Positions 1 to 10,468 of a stretch of DNA of 64,000 bases are shown here, in pieces. This stretch comes from Isoetes taiwanensis. Its lineage: Eukaryota > Streptophyta > Lycopodiopsida > Isoetales > Isoetaceae. The notes under the pieces are model-generated. The model did not search any database and was not told the origin of the DNA. It was given only the letters and a program-made list of their open reading frames with translations. A program made the translations under genes and the position numbers. The DNA is taken from the NCBI GenBank assembly GCA_021234155.1, contig JAJEKV010000062.1, positions 2,889,305-2,953,304 on the forward strand, written 5' to 3'. Positions within the stretch are counted from its first letter, which is position 1. Each line of letters starts with the position of its first letter.

Positions 1-458
1 AATGATAGATGGCATATCATTGCCTCACAAATCTAACAAACTAGAGGTGCTCAAATTATGGAAACGAAAACATTGCATAGAATTAGACATATAATATTAT
101 ACCAATACCAATATTAATACATGAGGTAGCATGTAATAATAGAATTTATTCATAATGAACAAACAGTTAAATCCTCGTTTTTTTTTCTCGAAGTTGCATA
201 CATACCTATGGTGCTGGAATTCTTTGAGAATCATAATCTGCCAAATTAGAAGTACCTTGATGGGAGAAATGTGTTGACCCTGCACCAGTCCCAGTGCCTC
301 CTTTGAGCCACTCTGGAACCAAGCATGGTTTAGTTCTTCCCATTTCCACAACAGACCACGATATGTGTACAAGGCACCCACTTAGCGCTGCCTTCTCTTG
401 CAAGATAACTCAGAAGATGGAAAAAACGGTTGTCAATTAACCATAAGAATTGGAAATC
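1..458. other. no recognisable gene (window edge)
   Basis: Short open frames occur on both strands, but none resembles a known domain. The stretch lies downstream, on the minus strand, of the MATH-domain pseudogene and does not continue it: no BTB domain can be read here. Confidence 0.5.
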
Positions 459-1013
459 CTAAGGCATCTTCACCCCCTTCCTGTTCACCCCATTATTTGG
501 CATGCAAGCCATTGCCCATGTTACAATTGCAAGGCTATCATCTTTTAAAAAATCAGATGTCTCCATAGCAGTCCTCCTAAAGAAACGTTTGTAACCCCCG
601 CACATTAAATAAAAACTCAACGTAAATGAGACAATTGCAGGCATCATCAACACTTTACATAAAGGGTTGTTAGAGGCTCACCACATACTGGCTCTATATT
701 TCAGAGTGTAAGGACCGCTTTCTAACGAGCGATCAAAATGGCTATGAACCTTATGTTTTCCTTTCCCGCTTTGGTCTAAAAGACTGGCAAGGGCTATAAA
801 AACTGAAACATATGAAGAATTATCTTCAGCATTTTTGCCATCTGGATAAAAGTAGATCGCCCATTGAAAACCTGCAACTGTAAAGGTTTCGCTTGCTATA
901 TATTTCCCAACACCCATTCCTTTAACACTGTAATATCCATTAATTGTAAGATGATGAGACCCATTTACAGTCTCTGTCACAGAATTAAGACAGAGACAGA
1001 GCAAGCGACCCAT
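459..1013 (-). pseudogene. MATH-domain (BPM-like) gene fragment, broken
   Basis: On the minus strand two blocks read as the MATH domain of plant BTB/POZ-MATH (BPM) proteins, substrate adaptors of CUL3 ubiquitin ligases. The first block (1013 down to about 676) carries [25 protein letters not shown] and a [17 protein letters not shown] stretch. The second (about 598 down to 459) continues with GYKRFFRRTAMETSDFLKDD. Between them a GTGAG-type donor follows the first block, but the base pairs before GYKRFF read GCGG where an AG acceptor would be expected, so splicing looks broken. The domain also appears shortened between VFIALAS and LLDQSG. After FLKDD the sequence no longer matches MATH, and no BTB domain follows. 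I read this as a partial, decayed copy. The family call is from remembered motifs, not a search. Confidence 0.65.
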
Positions 1014-1135
1014 TTACAGTTTCTTCAATGATTTAGACTCGCTTGCTACACTAGAAAGCTTAGAAGATGCCCGAACCCTGGATGTACCGCCTGCGATTTG
1101 CAACGCCATATTTGTTGTTACATTAAACAGGAAAG

Positions 1136-1339
1136 TTGGGATTGTTGTTTGTTATTGCATATTTTCCATTGTTTTTGGCATCGAAGCTTGAAACAGGAGG
1201 GCTTTCATACCCTAATCCAGAATGGCATGCCATATTGGAAACGGAAAATAAGACTCCAGGACAATATCTTATGGGCATGGCTATATGTAAAATACAAGAA
1301 GCTCACAGCATGATAAAAAGGTCGACTCAACAGGCTTAA
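1136..1339 (+). other. short unrecognised open frame
   Basis: A 67-codon frame with a hydrophobic N-terminal stretch (LLFVIAYFPLFLAS) and a composition that looks protein-like (NPEWHAILETENKTPGQYL). It lies just upstream of, and opposite to, the MATH pseudogene. I do not recognise it; it could be chance or an exon remnant. Confidence 0.2.
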
Positions 1340-1546
1340 CAACTGTTGACAAAAATACCAGATCGGTTTCTTAATAGCAGATTGATCGGTTCAGAGCTTT
1401 AATCTCAAACGCTGAAGAAAAAACTGAATGCTTTCGATGATCCAATGAGGGCTGTTTTGAATCAGAAATATTTTCTCCGAGCTGTACAAGATTAATGAGA
1501 AGGAAACGAAGATAGACGAAGATAGATTGCTTGCCTGTTTTGAGTT

Positions 1547-4500
1547 TTGAAACTTCTGATCAAATCTGAGAAGACGAACCCCAACGATCTGCTTTGCCTG
1601 AACCCCAAGAACCTACCATCTAAGAGAAAACCGGAGAGGCCTAAAACCACAGGCTCCACCGAGGAACCAAGCACCGATGAACCAGCTCCCATGAAGTTGA
1701 TTTATCCACCGTCCGGTAGCACAAGCAAATAGAAGCATAGCTCAGCCTAACATAACCTAGATCCCTGTAATCTTATCTTGCTAATCCCTGTTGTTGCAGA
1801 TTTGCAAGCCCTGTTTCGTGCCCTAGAATGCTATCCAGGAGGCTTGCATGTTCAGCCTCTAAAATAAAAAGAGGGCTTTTGTTGTGAGCCCTTCGATGTT
1901 GGACCATTGAAAAAAAAAAGCTAAATCAACGACTAAGAAATGATGCACTCTAGATGTACGCATTAGTACATCCATTCGAATACGCCATAAAATCTTAGGA
2001 AAACCTTTGTGAAAAGCGTACAAAAACACAAAGAAAACCCCCTGTTATAATGCTACATATTCACTATGTGGGAGGGCACCAAAAATAATGTCCAAGATGC
2101 AATCATATGCAGCGTGGAGGATATACAGCAGCTACAATTTGTGGAGTATGTTTTGCGCTGACAAAACTATGATCCGTCTATCATGACTACAAGCAAGGCG
2201 AATAAGCCTGCTAGCGGCAAGGGGGTACCTACTAGTGCTAAAGGATATGGTTAGAACCTGCTATCTTATGATTCGTTGAGCTTGTCTGAGATAAAGTGCA
2301 ATAAGGATATACTTGTGGGCTTCAGCATGTGCAGGAAGGGCCTTTCGGCTGATAAGAAACCTCCTTCCATTGCATTGAAGGCTATAAAAGACAATAAAAT
2401 GCCTTCCCGTATGGACACGAACTGGTTGCGGGCAGTTGCCAAGAAAAAACTATAGTCCCATTGGCTGTTGCAAGTGAACCATCAACTCCAAAAGAATCCT
2501 TAGTGTCATCTCAGCCTGTACAGAATACAAATCCAGGCGGATCTGGCGTTGTCGATCCCTCAGGTCAAAATATGCTTATGCCTCTTCCAGTGAAAGACTC
2601 GGATACACATGAAGCACCTCTTCCAAAAAAGATAAGTACCTTCAAGATTAAGCTTCGAAACTTAAAACACTGAAGAGACTTGGCAGCCCTCTACTTCGTC
2701 TACTCCCACCGCGTCCACCAACCCTATAGCTGCGACTTCCACGTTGACTTGGCCATCTGCTTCACTATGCCCGATGAATTAAAATTCAATCCAGATGAAG
2801 AAAAGAAGCTTGCTGAACAGACCGCCTCCAAGCTCGAAGAATTTAAAAGATTTTATCCTATGGGAGTGAATTGATTTCAGAAGATCAGCATTTTTGATTG
2901 TGAGACACCCCCAGCAAATCTAACTCATAGGGTTCGATCTAATGATCATGTACAGACATTAATCAAGAGCTTCAAAAGGTGCCTAACGGAGGTTCTCACG
3001 CCTGCCGATGTCGTCCCATTTGACCCAGTGACAAGGTAAGTTTTATTGCATATTTTTCTCTATTAGACCGCATGTTTATAATGCTTATCAATTGATGGGA
3101 CATCAATGCAGGAAGTTGATCACTTGGTTCCGCCCTGAGGAGCTCTTGAACAAGAAATTTTATATTATTTCTGGTAATCACAGTATTTTTGCTGCACAAA
3201 TTCTTTGTTCTATGATGGGAAATGTCGAGCAACGGCTGGAATTTGATAAAGCTTATATAAAGCGAAGAAGCCGGGTGCTAAATGGAAATCTCTCCAATAA
3301 AGAGTATATTCAGTTATCGATACAGTGCAATGACATTATAGCGGATACAGTATATAAGGAGCCACTAATCGAAAAGCTCCAGCAAATAAGGAATCAGCAC
3401 AAGGCTTATGGATGCCCTCCACAAGGCCCAATAGGCACTGCAGTGTCATCCGCTTGGAAGGTAGGTTCTTATTTTCAGCTATAGAAGATCGTCGTCGCGA
3501 TCCTGACCAGCTTTTGTTTACAAGATTTTGTCGACGTAGCTACAACGACCTTGAAGGTTAAAGAACTCAAGGATGAAAAGCAATTCCTTTTCATGCAAGA
3601 AGAATCATGGTCCAAGCTAGTTGATGTTGTTAACAAGTGGGCAGTGCGGAAGCTGGCTGATGATCATGGGAAACTGCCAGATAAGTCTTCTAAAGAGTTC
3701 TTCAACAAGACTTTCCTAAGATACCTTCGAGGAATGAATAATGCCGAGGTCAGCCAACTGATGGATGAAATTCTCGAACGCAAACTTTTTTGAAAGTTCA
3801 GTCCGGTTATATAGGGCGCTTTGATTGCCGACATGGACATCAAAACGCTGTCACTGATGCATCGTGAAGTGTTGTCCTACGTCAATTGTATATTAGAGAA
3901 GCAATACAGGAGTTTTGAGGAGTTAGCTTCATGTTTTCCAGATCTTTCTGAACAACGATTGCTGGATATAGCTGACACAGATTTTAATTATATTAAAGCC
4001 AATTATAATAAAGATTCAGTGCAAGGAAATCCCAAGTCAGGTATTCCTGTTTCTGCACCGGTGTCTGAGAATGCCACGATGATTTTTATTGACATGCGTA
4101 GTTTCACGACGCTATGGGAAGTTAAAAAATACACACACTTATTTAGCAGGATTGCAGGCATTGACCAAAGGATCTCAGATCTGCCCATTTGCCAAACTGC
4201 ATGTACAGTCAAAGTCAGATTCAAGGTAGTTCTCATGTTTCCCTTGGGGCTTATGAAGAACAAGGCTGGGAGAGCAAAAAAAATATCAAGGAGTTCCAAT
4301 ATTATGTGACCCATGTCACGACAAACAGAAGTGAGACTCGTGTGTTGCCTGTGAAGCCGAAACCTGAGCTACGGCTGACTCAGGTGACCAATGCACCGAA
4401 AAGCACGCCCCTTCCGAAATATCCATTAACTGGTAACGAAGAGATGGATATAAAAACAAAGAAAAAATATTTGGAGTATTTCACAGGTAAACCCAAGTTC

Positions 4501-4875
4501 TTGGGCAGCAATGGATGGCGATGACATCATATATTTACAGCATGGTGAGGAGCTGGTTCCATTGGACGGTTGTGTTCTTGATTTTTTCTCGACTGGCACA
4601 GCTTCAAGGGTTGCTCTGATACAAGGAAAACGCAGTGTTTCCTTTGAATATGACGATATCTCAGATCCTTCTTTGAAACTCTAGAGAAAATGGCAAGGCC
4701 TGCCAAAGAAGAGGCAGAAGAAAATGCTATGCCAGATAAGCCAAACAATTTAGACATGCCGGACATCAAAATAACTCAGGAGATAGATCTTAGCAAGAAG
4801 GATCAAATACTGGATGCTCTGGATCAGAAAAGTTTCGAAGAGAGGTTGCAGGAAATCGGGGCACTGCTAAAATAA
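1547..4875 (+). pseudogene. decayed large protein of unknown family, many frames
   Basis: At least eight plus-strand blocks with coding-like composition follow one another in changing frames, as if one protein of roughly 900 residues had been broken by stops and indels. In order: a Lys/Pro-rich N-terminal piece (1547-1732); a block near 2260-2450 with LVGFSMCRKGLSADKKPPS and MDTNWLRAVAKKKL; a Ser/Pro-rich linker (2461-2673); a block at 2880-3035 ending VTPADVVPFDPVTR; a clear intron-like gap with GTAAGT donor and TTGCAG-type acceptor near 3036-3111; then FRPEELLNKKFYIISGNHS (3120-3190) and an alpha-helical stretch to 3480; helical blocks 3551-3793 and 3821-4200; a block 4201-4524; MDGDDIIYLQHGEELVPLDG (4511-4684, own frame); and a Lys/Glu-rich tail (4690-4875) ending QSFEERLQEIGALLK. 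The ISGNHSIFAAQ segment faintly recalls the box of ParB/sulfiredoxin-like domains, which is speculation. Probably a transposon-borne or multi-copy gene family. Confidence 0.4.
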
Positions 4876-4904
4876 TCTAAGCGGAAGTCGTATAGAGGCT
4901 CGAT

Positions 4905-5323
4905 ATATCATTGAAACCTTAGGCAAACTCATATTTGACATCTCAAAATCATAGGCGCCCCCAATCATAAATGAGCTTAAGCGAAAAGGGAGGTGCCCAG
5001 AGGCTCCAACATACAGTCTGGGCCGTAGGATTGACAGATCCGACGACTATGGTAGTCCAGGGTACACCTCGTTTAGAATATGTAGCAAAATAACAGGGGA
5101 TTCCAGCGGGATTTGATATGGATATAATTCCTGAAACCATAGACCATATCCCTGAAACGATTCAATGGGTTATTATTAAAAAAAACATAGATTTAAGATA
5201 AAAAATAGTCATGTTAGCTCATTGGTTAGATTGGTTAAAGTAGTCGTATTAAGACATTGAGTTATTTTAGTAGAGGTTCGAGGTTCGAGCTCCCATATTT
5301 CATATTCTAAAACCTTAAATGAT
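4905..5323. repeat. dispersed repeat R, copy 1, with 18-bp flanking duplication
   Basis: The insert is bracketed by GTCGTATAGAGGCTCGAT at 4887-4904 and again at 5324-5341, an 18-bp perfect direct repeat that looks like a target-site duplication. Most of the insert recurs at 6053-6406, and its GAGGTGCCC...ACACCTC core (from 4990) recurs at 10344-10448. Near its right end are a Pol III A box (TAGCTCATTGG, 5215-5225) and B-box-like matches (GGTTCGAGGTT 5275-5285, GGTTCGAGCTC 5282-5292), so it includes a tRNA-like segment. A SINE or composite SINE is the simplest reading, although the promoter sits unusually close to the right end. Confidence 0.6.
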
Positions 5324-5341
5324 GTCGTATAGAGGCTCGAT

Positions 5342-6052
5342 GGCGGCTATGCTTCCGTTGGAAGTTGAAGCTCTGTGTCAAGCCATAAATTTTGCTAACA
5401 GGGTCAAGCTGCAGCCCGCTCATAGACCTTCAAAAATTGCTTATGAGCAATCCCAGGCATCGGGTTGGGGGCAAGATTTGATGAAGTGGGCGGCGAGTTG
5501 GGGTATAACAGAAGAAAATTGGCCGGACTCGGAGCTGGGGGTGCGGGATTTGGTGCAGGAACTTGCGCTTTCTAGATTATGGCAGTCGAAGGGAAGTAGA
5601 ATGCAGCAATATCCGGATGAAATAAATCAGATGGTTATTTACAGTGAACACGATTATCTGAATTCAAACATACCGAGATATTTGAAACATATGGTGGCAA
5701 GGTACAGGATGAGTTCCCATCACCTGAGGTCAGAAACGGGCAGATGGTCAGGGGTACCGAAGGAAAACAGGTTATGCTCATTCTGCACACATGGAAGTAT
5801 TGAGGATGAAAAACATGTTTTGCTGGAATGTCCTGCTTATGCACATATCAGGATGAAATATGGTGTAGACATTGCGCGATTTCACTTGATTTTTGAGATG
5901 GAACCATATACTCTTGGTAGATTTATCAAGGATATAGATTCCCATCATTCTTTTCTTTCAAATTTATGAAGTTTTTACATTGTACATTTGCTGCCCCATG
6001 ACCTTAAGGTCCAAAAAGGGCATGATTCAATACATTATTATTATTATTATTA
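5342..6052 (+). mobile_element. 5'-truncated LINE, C-terminal zinc-finger part and 3' end
   Basis: An open frame (to 5969) matches the C-terminal end of the LINE polyproteins at 43.2-44.5 kb: MLPLEVEALCQAINFANRVK, then RMSSHHLRSETGRWSG, then a CX2C...HX4C-type finger (LCSFC ... DEKHVLLECP). After the stop come a GACCTTAAGGTC palindrome, AATACATT and an (ATT)n tract at about 6030-6052, which looks like a LINE 3' end with a microsatellite tail. The reverse transcriptase and endonuclease are missing. It abuts copy 1 of repeat R on the left and copy 2 on the right. Confidence 0.7.
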
Positions 6053-6406
6053 TATCATCGAAACCTTAGGCAAACTCGTATTTGACATCTCAAATCATAG
6101 GCGCCCCCAATCATAAATGAGCTTAAGCAAAAAGAGAGGTGTCAAGAGGCTTCAACATACAGTCTGGGCTGTAGGATTGACAGATCCGATGACTATGATA
6201 GTCCAGGGTGCACCCCATTTAGAATATGTAGCGCAAAATAACAGGGGTTCCAGAAGGGTTTTGATTGGATATAATTTCTGAAACCATAGACCATATCCCT
6301 GAAACAATTCAATGGGTTATTATAAAAAAAAAAAAAAAAAAAAACATAGATTTAAGATAAAAAATTAGTCATGTTAGCTCACTGGTTAGATTGGTTAAAG
6401 TAGTCT
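6053..6406. repeat. dispersed repeat R, copy 2
   Basis: Shares the whole left and middle part of copy 1 (ATCGAAACCTTAGGCAAACT onward, the TACAGTCTGGGC core, an A-run then CATAGATTTAAGATA, and the A-box segment TAGCTCACTGG at about 6375). It stops at AAGTAGTC, where the copia LTR begins, so the retroelement appears to have inserted inside this copy and the B-box end is lost. The A-run is longer than in copy 1. Confidence 0.6.
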
Positions 6407-6589
6407 TGAAAGCGCTCTATGACTGAGAGAATTGAAGGAGTAGAGAAAAACTAGAAAAAAGGACGTAGGCTGCTCTACCCATGCATGAGAAAAACCCACT
6501 AAACCCTACGTGACTATGGCCTTTATAGATGTCACCAACACATGTGGAAAAAGGTGCTTGCCGAGTTATCATAATAGGTTGACCTAACA
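6407..6589 (-). repeat. 3' LTR of the copia element
   Basis: Reading the minus strand, a polypurine tract (AGGGGGGA, about 6590-6597) is followed directly by TGTTAGGT, a typical LTR start. The other end, at 6407, gives a terminal CA on the minus strand. The result is an unusually short LTR of about 183 bp. The right boundary is firm; the left boundary is inferred from the TG/CA rule and from where repeat R stops. Confidence 0.5.
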
Positions 6590-6649
6590 TCCCCCCTGAT
6601 GACCAGCATAGCTGAAAGTAGACAAAATTTAAGAATTTAATAGCGGAGA

Positions 6650-7154
6650 GATCAATGTTCCCCTTGAGTACTGGCTGCAGGTACAACATGCAAAAAATGT
6701 TTATGTCAGTAAAGTGTTTTTCTGCAAGTGCTTTTGTAAATCCATCAGCATGTTGTTCTTTGGTTGAGCAGTAAGAAAGATTGAGCTGTCCTTTTTGTAG
6801 CTGTTCTCGAACAAAGCAGAGTTTCATGTCCATGCGTTTTATTTGAAGATGCATCTGATAGTCTTTGGCATGTTGAATAGCCCCAATGTTATCGCAATAA
6901 ATCGTTGCAGGGGTTGTGAGAATGCCAAGATCTTCAAATAGGTGTACCAGCCATAGCATTTCCTGAACTGTAAGTGTGAGAGCTTTAAGCTCAGCAAGAG
7001 TTGTGATAATGCTATTAGTTTCTTGCTTTTGTGACTTCCAACTAATGGGATTGCCTCCAAAAAAGGAAATATACCCTGATAGACATTTTCGATGGTCAAT
7101 GTCTGTCGATGCCATGTCTGAATCAGAGTAGAGAACTAATTGAGGATTCAACAC
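6650..7154 (-). pseudogene. copia RNase H domain
   Basis: The frame begins LVLYSDSDMASTDIDHRKC and contains ISWKSQKQETNSIITTLAELKAL and YCDNIGAIQHAKD, then EQHADGFTKAL, the ordered motifs of copia RNase H that degrades RNA in the RNA-DNA hybrid. Acidic residues expected in the first block (YSD), the AE block and the CDN block are visible. Downstream the frame runs on into non-coding sequence and the LTR. It is separated from the RT frame by a stop at 7197 and a frame change. Confidence 0.75.
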
Positions 7155-7196
7155 TCTTGTATAACTCAGTCCTTCTTTAGCAGTCCCTCTGAGATA

Positions 7197-8726
7197 TCAA
7201 AGGAGTCGCTTTGCTGCCTTCCAATGAGTCTCTTTAGGATGTGTCATGAACCTAGAGAGAACTCCTACTGCATACACAATGTCAGGACGAGTGGTACATA
7301 GATATAGCATGGCACCAATAAGCTGTCTATACAATGTGCCATCAACAGCTTCATCCTCAGTGTGTAATGTCAATTGTTGGCCTGGATCATATGGATTTGG
7401 TGCGGTTATACAATTTGACATGTGATACTTCTCAAGAATTTTTGTTGTGTACTTCTGTTGTGACAGAAAAATTCCTATAGAGGTTTGCCAAATTTCGATG
7501 CCAAGACAGTAATGTAAGAGCCCTAAATCTGTTACCTCAAAGTGAGCATTGAGGCGAGCTTTGGTGGAGTGTATGAGTTCTTCAGCATTCCCTGTCATTA
7601 TGGTGTCATCTACATATAGCAAAATAATGGAGACCAATGTGTTTTGGAACTTAAAGTATAAGCTAGGATCTGCCCTGGACCTTTGATATTTCATATCAAT
7701 GAGAAATGCATTTATCTTCATGTTCCAACATCTTGGTGCCTGTTTCAGACCATAGATGCTTTTCTTTAGCTTGCATACATAATTTGGATAGTGTGGATCT
7801 TGAAATCCAGGGGGCTGCTGCATGTATAACTCCTCTGTTAATTAATTCTCCATTGAGAAAAGCAGATTTGAAGTCCATTTAGATTGGCCATCCTTTCCTT
7901 TCTGAGCTGCTAATGCTAGCACTGCTCTCATAGTATCCAGTCTAACCATTGGACCAAAGACTTCATTATAGTCAAATCCTTGTTCTTGAGTGTAGCCTTT
8001 TGCTACTAAGCGAGCTTTGTGTTTTGAGATGGTGCCATCAGAATGATATTTGGTGCGAAATATCCACTTTGCGCCTATTACGTTATGATCTGCTGGTTTT
8101 GGAACAAGGTCCCAAGTATCCTGTTTATTAAGCATGGTGAGTTCTTCATGCATTGCTGTTTTCCAGTGAGCATGCTTTGCTGCTTGAGCATATGTTGTTG
8201 GATCATAATCCATCAACACTTTTGCCATCAAGGCATAATCGCAAAAGCTGGCAAGATTGGCTGGGATGACACTATCTTCATGATAGTCTATAGCTGGTAA
8301 GCCTGCTATGCGAGCGGATCTTTGTGGTGCCGCATGAGTATTCTGAACTGGAGTATGGGTAGAAGATGTTGGAGATGGAACAGGTTCAACAAAGTCTAGT
8401 GGCGTAAAATCATCATACGGATTGTGCATGAAAGTAAAAACAGGTCTAGGTGCTGGTTGCAAAGGCATCATGATTGTTTTGGCAGCAGGGGTGACTGTAG
8501 TTGGTGATGGCTTTGCTGCGCTGGAATGTTCTGTATACTGATCATTATCAAGCAAGTTGCATATGACCTTGTCATATTCTATCTGGTCAGGGTGATAGAA
8601 TTCAGAAGAGTATACGGCATCTTCCACAAAGACCATGCTCCTAGAAGAGAAGATTTTGTTAGCAATAGGATCATAACAGCGCCATGCCTTCATGTTGGTT
8701 GCATACCTTATAAAAATACATTTCAA
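7197..8726 (-). pseudogene. copia reverse transcriptase, frameshifted
   Basis: The upper block (8726 down to 7842) carries the end of the integrase region and the RT start: WKTAMHEELTMLNKQDTWDL, GAKWIFRTKYHSDG, KARLVAKGYTQEQGFDY. Near 7830-7880 the frame is lost in the segment that should read MDVKSAFLNG-like (MDFKSAFLNGE is visible in another frame). The lower block (7823 down to 7197) has PPGFQD, IYGLKQAPRCW and the catalytic LLYVDDTIMTG box. The YVDD acidic pair is intact, but the frameshift and the stop at the end make it non-functional. Confidence 0.85.
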
Positions 8727-8760
8727 AGATCTGTCAGCTAGCTTTCCTAGGATAGGTAGC

Positions 8761-9735
8761 TTATCCTAGACATCCGAACACTTTGAAGTGTGATACATCA
8801 GGCGTTTTTCCACACAAAGCTTCAAATGGAGTCTGGAGTTTCAGGGTTTTAGTGGGGGCCTTGTTAGAGATGTAAACTGCTGTGACTGCTGCCTCTGCCC
8901 ACAAATTTGTTGGAAGTGCTTTATGCTTTAACATACTCCGTGCGAGATCCATAATAGATCTGTTCTTGCGCTCGACGATACCATTCTGAGAATGGGCATA
9001 TGGGACCATTAATCCCCTTTGTACTCCTTTGGACCGTAGAAAGTCGTCAAACTGATGAGACAGGTATTCCTTGGCATTATCGGACCTGAATGCCTTAATA
9101 GTGGTTGAGAATTGATTCTCAACAAGGCTGCTGAAATTTTGATAAATGGAAAAAGCTTCAGATTTATATTTGATGGGATAAATCCTATCAGAGTGTATCA
9201 GTTGAAGTGGTCTATCTACGCGATATTGTGCTATAGGTTCTAGCTTTTGGAGATCGACATAGGCCAGGGGATTCTTTTGCAAGATGTGAACGAATCCACC
9301 TGTGAACAACATGGACAAGCCTAATTTCTTATCAAATTCACTTACACTGAGTAAGTTAACTAGAAGGCCAGGTACAAGAATCACATCTTCAATTCTAAAA
9401 GTGAGACAATTTTCTGTTTGAAGGATAGCAGCTCCTTTGGCTTTTAAATGTTCTATGTGACCATCTGCCATTCTTATGAGAGTCTTATCATAAGACTTGA
9501 GATTGTGAATAAGGTCTGAATTTCCTGCTAGGTGTTTAGTGGCTCCGGAATCAATGAGCCAGACATCATCTGCTGCTAAGGTCTCTACAGCCAGATTGAG
9601 AAATTGGGTCTCCAGAATATCAATATCAATATGTGATACATGAGCAGTAGTAGTTGAAGTGGGCTTTGAAGTGGGTTGTTCTTCTGCAAATGCATGAGCC
9701 ATGAGGAGATGGCTGAGTCTTGCAATATTGAGCAA
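8761..9735 (-). pseudogene. copia protease and integrase with internal deletion
   Basis: DVWLIDSGATKHL is the aspartic protease active site (DSG). The integrase follows: the first acidic position is visible in LQLIHSD, the second in AFRSDNAKEY, and the glutamate in HSQNGIVERKNRSIMD. Two things usually present are missing: the N-terminal HHCC zinc finger before LIHSD, and most of the usual spacing between the first two acidic residues (the segment normally containing YFLTFIDDYSR). A deletion within the coding region therefore removed parts of the catalytic core. The frame ends at KVFGCLG near 8764. Confidence 0.75.
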
Positions 9736-10343
9736 ACTCTCTCTTTAGTTTCCTGCAGTTACGCTTCATATGACCTTTGATGCCATAATACCAACATGGG
9801 AGAGGATCTTTAGAGCTAGAATCAGCATCAGAAGACTTATTAAAGTGTCTTTTTTCAGATCTATCATATTTGTTAGCTGGAGCAAGAGAATACTTAGCTT
9901 TTGAATAGTGTGCTGATTCTTCATTTGCTGACTTCTTGTGTTCTATTTCCGCATCATATAGTTGCTGCTGTAACTGATGAAAAGATACTTGAATCTTGGG
10001 TTGCAATTGATAAAAATCCTTGACATGCTGATATTCTTTGGATAAACCATTCAAGGTATATAAGATGAGCTTGATCTCATCCATAGTACCACCTGCTCCA
10101 TGATACTTTTCTTCTAACTCCTTTAATTGTTGAATATAATCTCTCATATTTGTGCAATCTTGCAGCCTTAGATTACTCATTTTCCCTTGAAGAGAGAGCT
10201 GCTTTCCATCACCTGCATGAACACATGCATTGTGAAGAATACTGTAGGCTTCTTGAAAGATGGTCTATCTCTGATATCATGCATGAATTCTGGTGATACA
10301 CATGCTCTCAAATGATTGAGGGCATAGAAGTCTTTCTTGAAAC
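9626..10343 (-). pseudogene. copia gag, truncated, mutated zinc knuckle
   Basis: The lower block begins MSNLRLQDCTNMRDYIQQLK and resembles the UBN2/gag region of copia elements. A zinc knuckle follows as CWYYGIKGHMKRNC: the expected second cysteine (CX2C) is tyrosine, so metal binding should fail. The upstream block (about 10343 down to 10177) reads FKKDFYALNHLRACVSPEFM, also gag-like, in another frame. Its first codons (LEPLGTSR) are contributed by repeat R copy 3, showing that the true gag start has been lost. Confidence 0.7.
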
Positions 10344-10448
10344 GAGAGGTGCCCAAAGGCTCCAACATACAATCTGGGCCGTAAGATTTACAGATCCGAG
10401 GACTGTGGTAGTCCAGGGTGCACCTCGTTTAATATATGTAGCAAAATA
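10344..10448. repeat. dispersed repeat R core, copy 3
   Basis: Matches positions about 4990-5095 of copy 1: GAGGTGCCC, GGCTCCAACATAC, CTGGGCCGTA, CAGATCCGA, GGTAGTCCAGGGT and ACACCTC/GCACCTC, then TATGTAGCAAAATAA. The core begins GAGGTGC and ends GCACCTC, a 7-bp inverted pair. It abuts the broken copia gag on one side and an L1 3' fragment on the other. Confidence 0.6.
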
Positions 10449-10468
10449 ATACACTTTCAATTCGGTTC

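Larger units (their letters stand above)
6407..10343 (-). mobile_element. Ty1/copia retrotransposon, broken, 5' end missing
   Basis: Minus-strand order is gag, protease, integrase, reverse transcriptase, RNase H, the Ty1/copia order. One LTR is present at the 3' end, preceded by a polypurine tract; the 5' LTR and primer-binding site are not found, and the gag end runs into repeat R copy 3. Several frameshifts and stops separate the domains, and the integrase has an internal deletion. The element cannot encode an intact polyprotein. Parts are described separately. Confidence 0.85.

Noticed and set aside
5213-5300. tRNA gene in repeat R
   Set aside because: A and B boxes are present, but acceptor and anticodon stems do not close.
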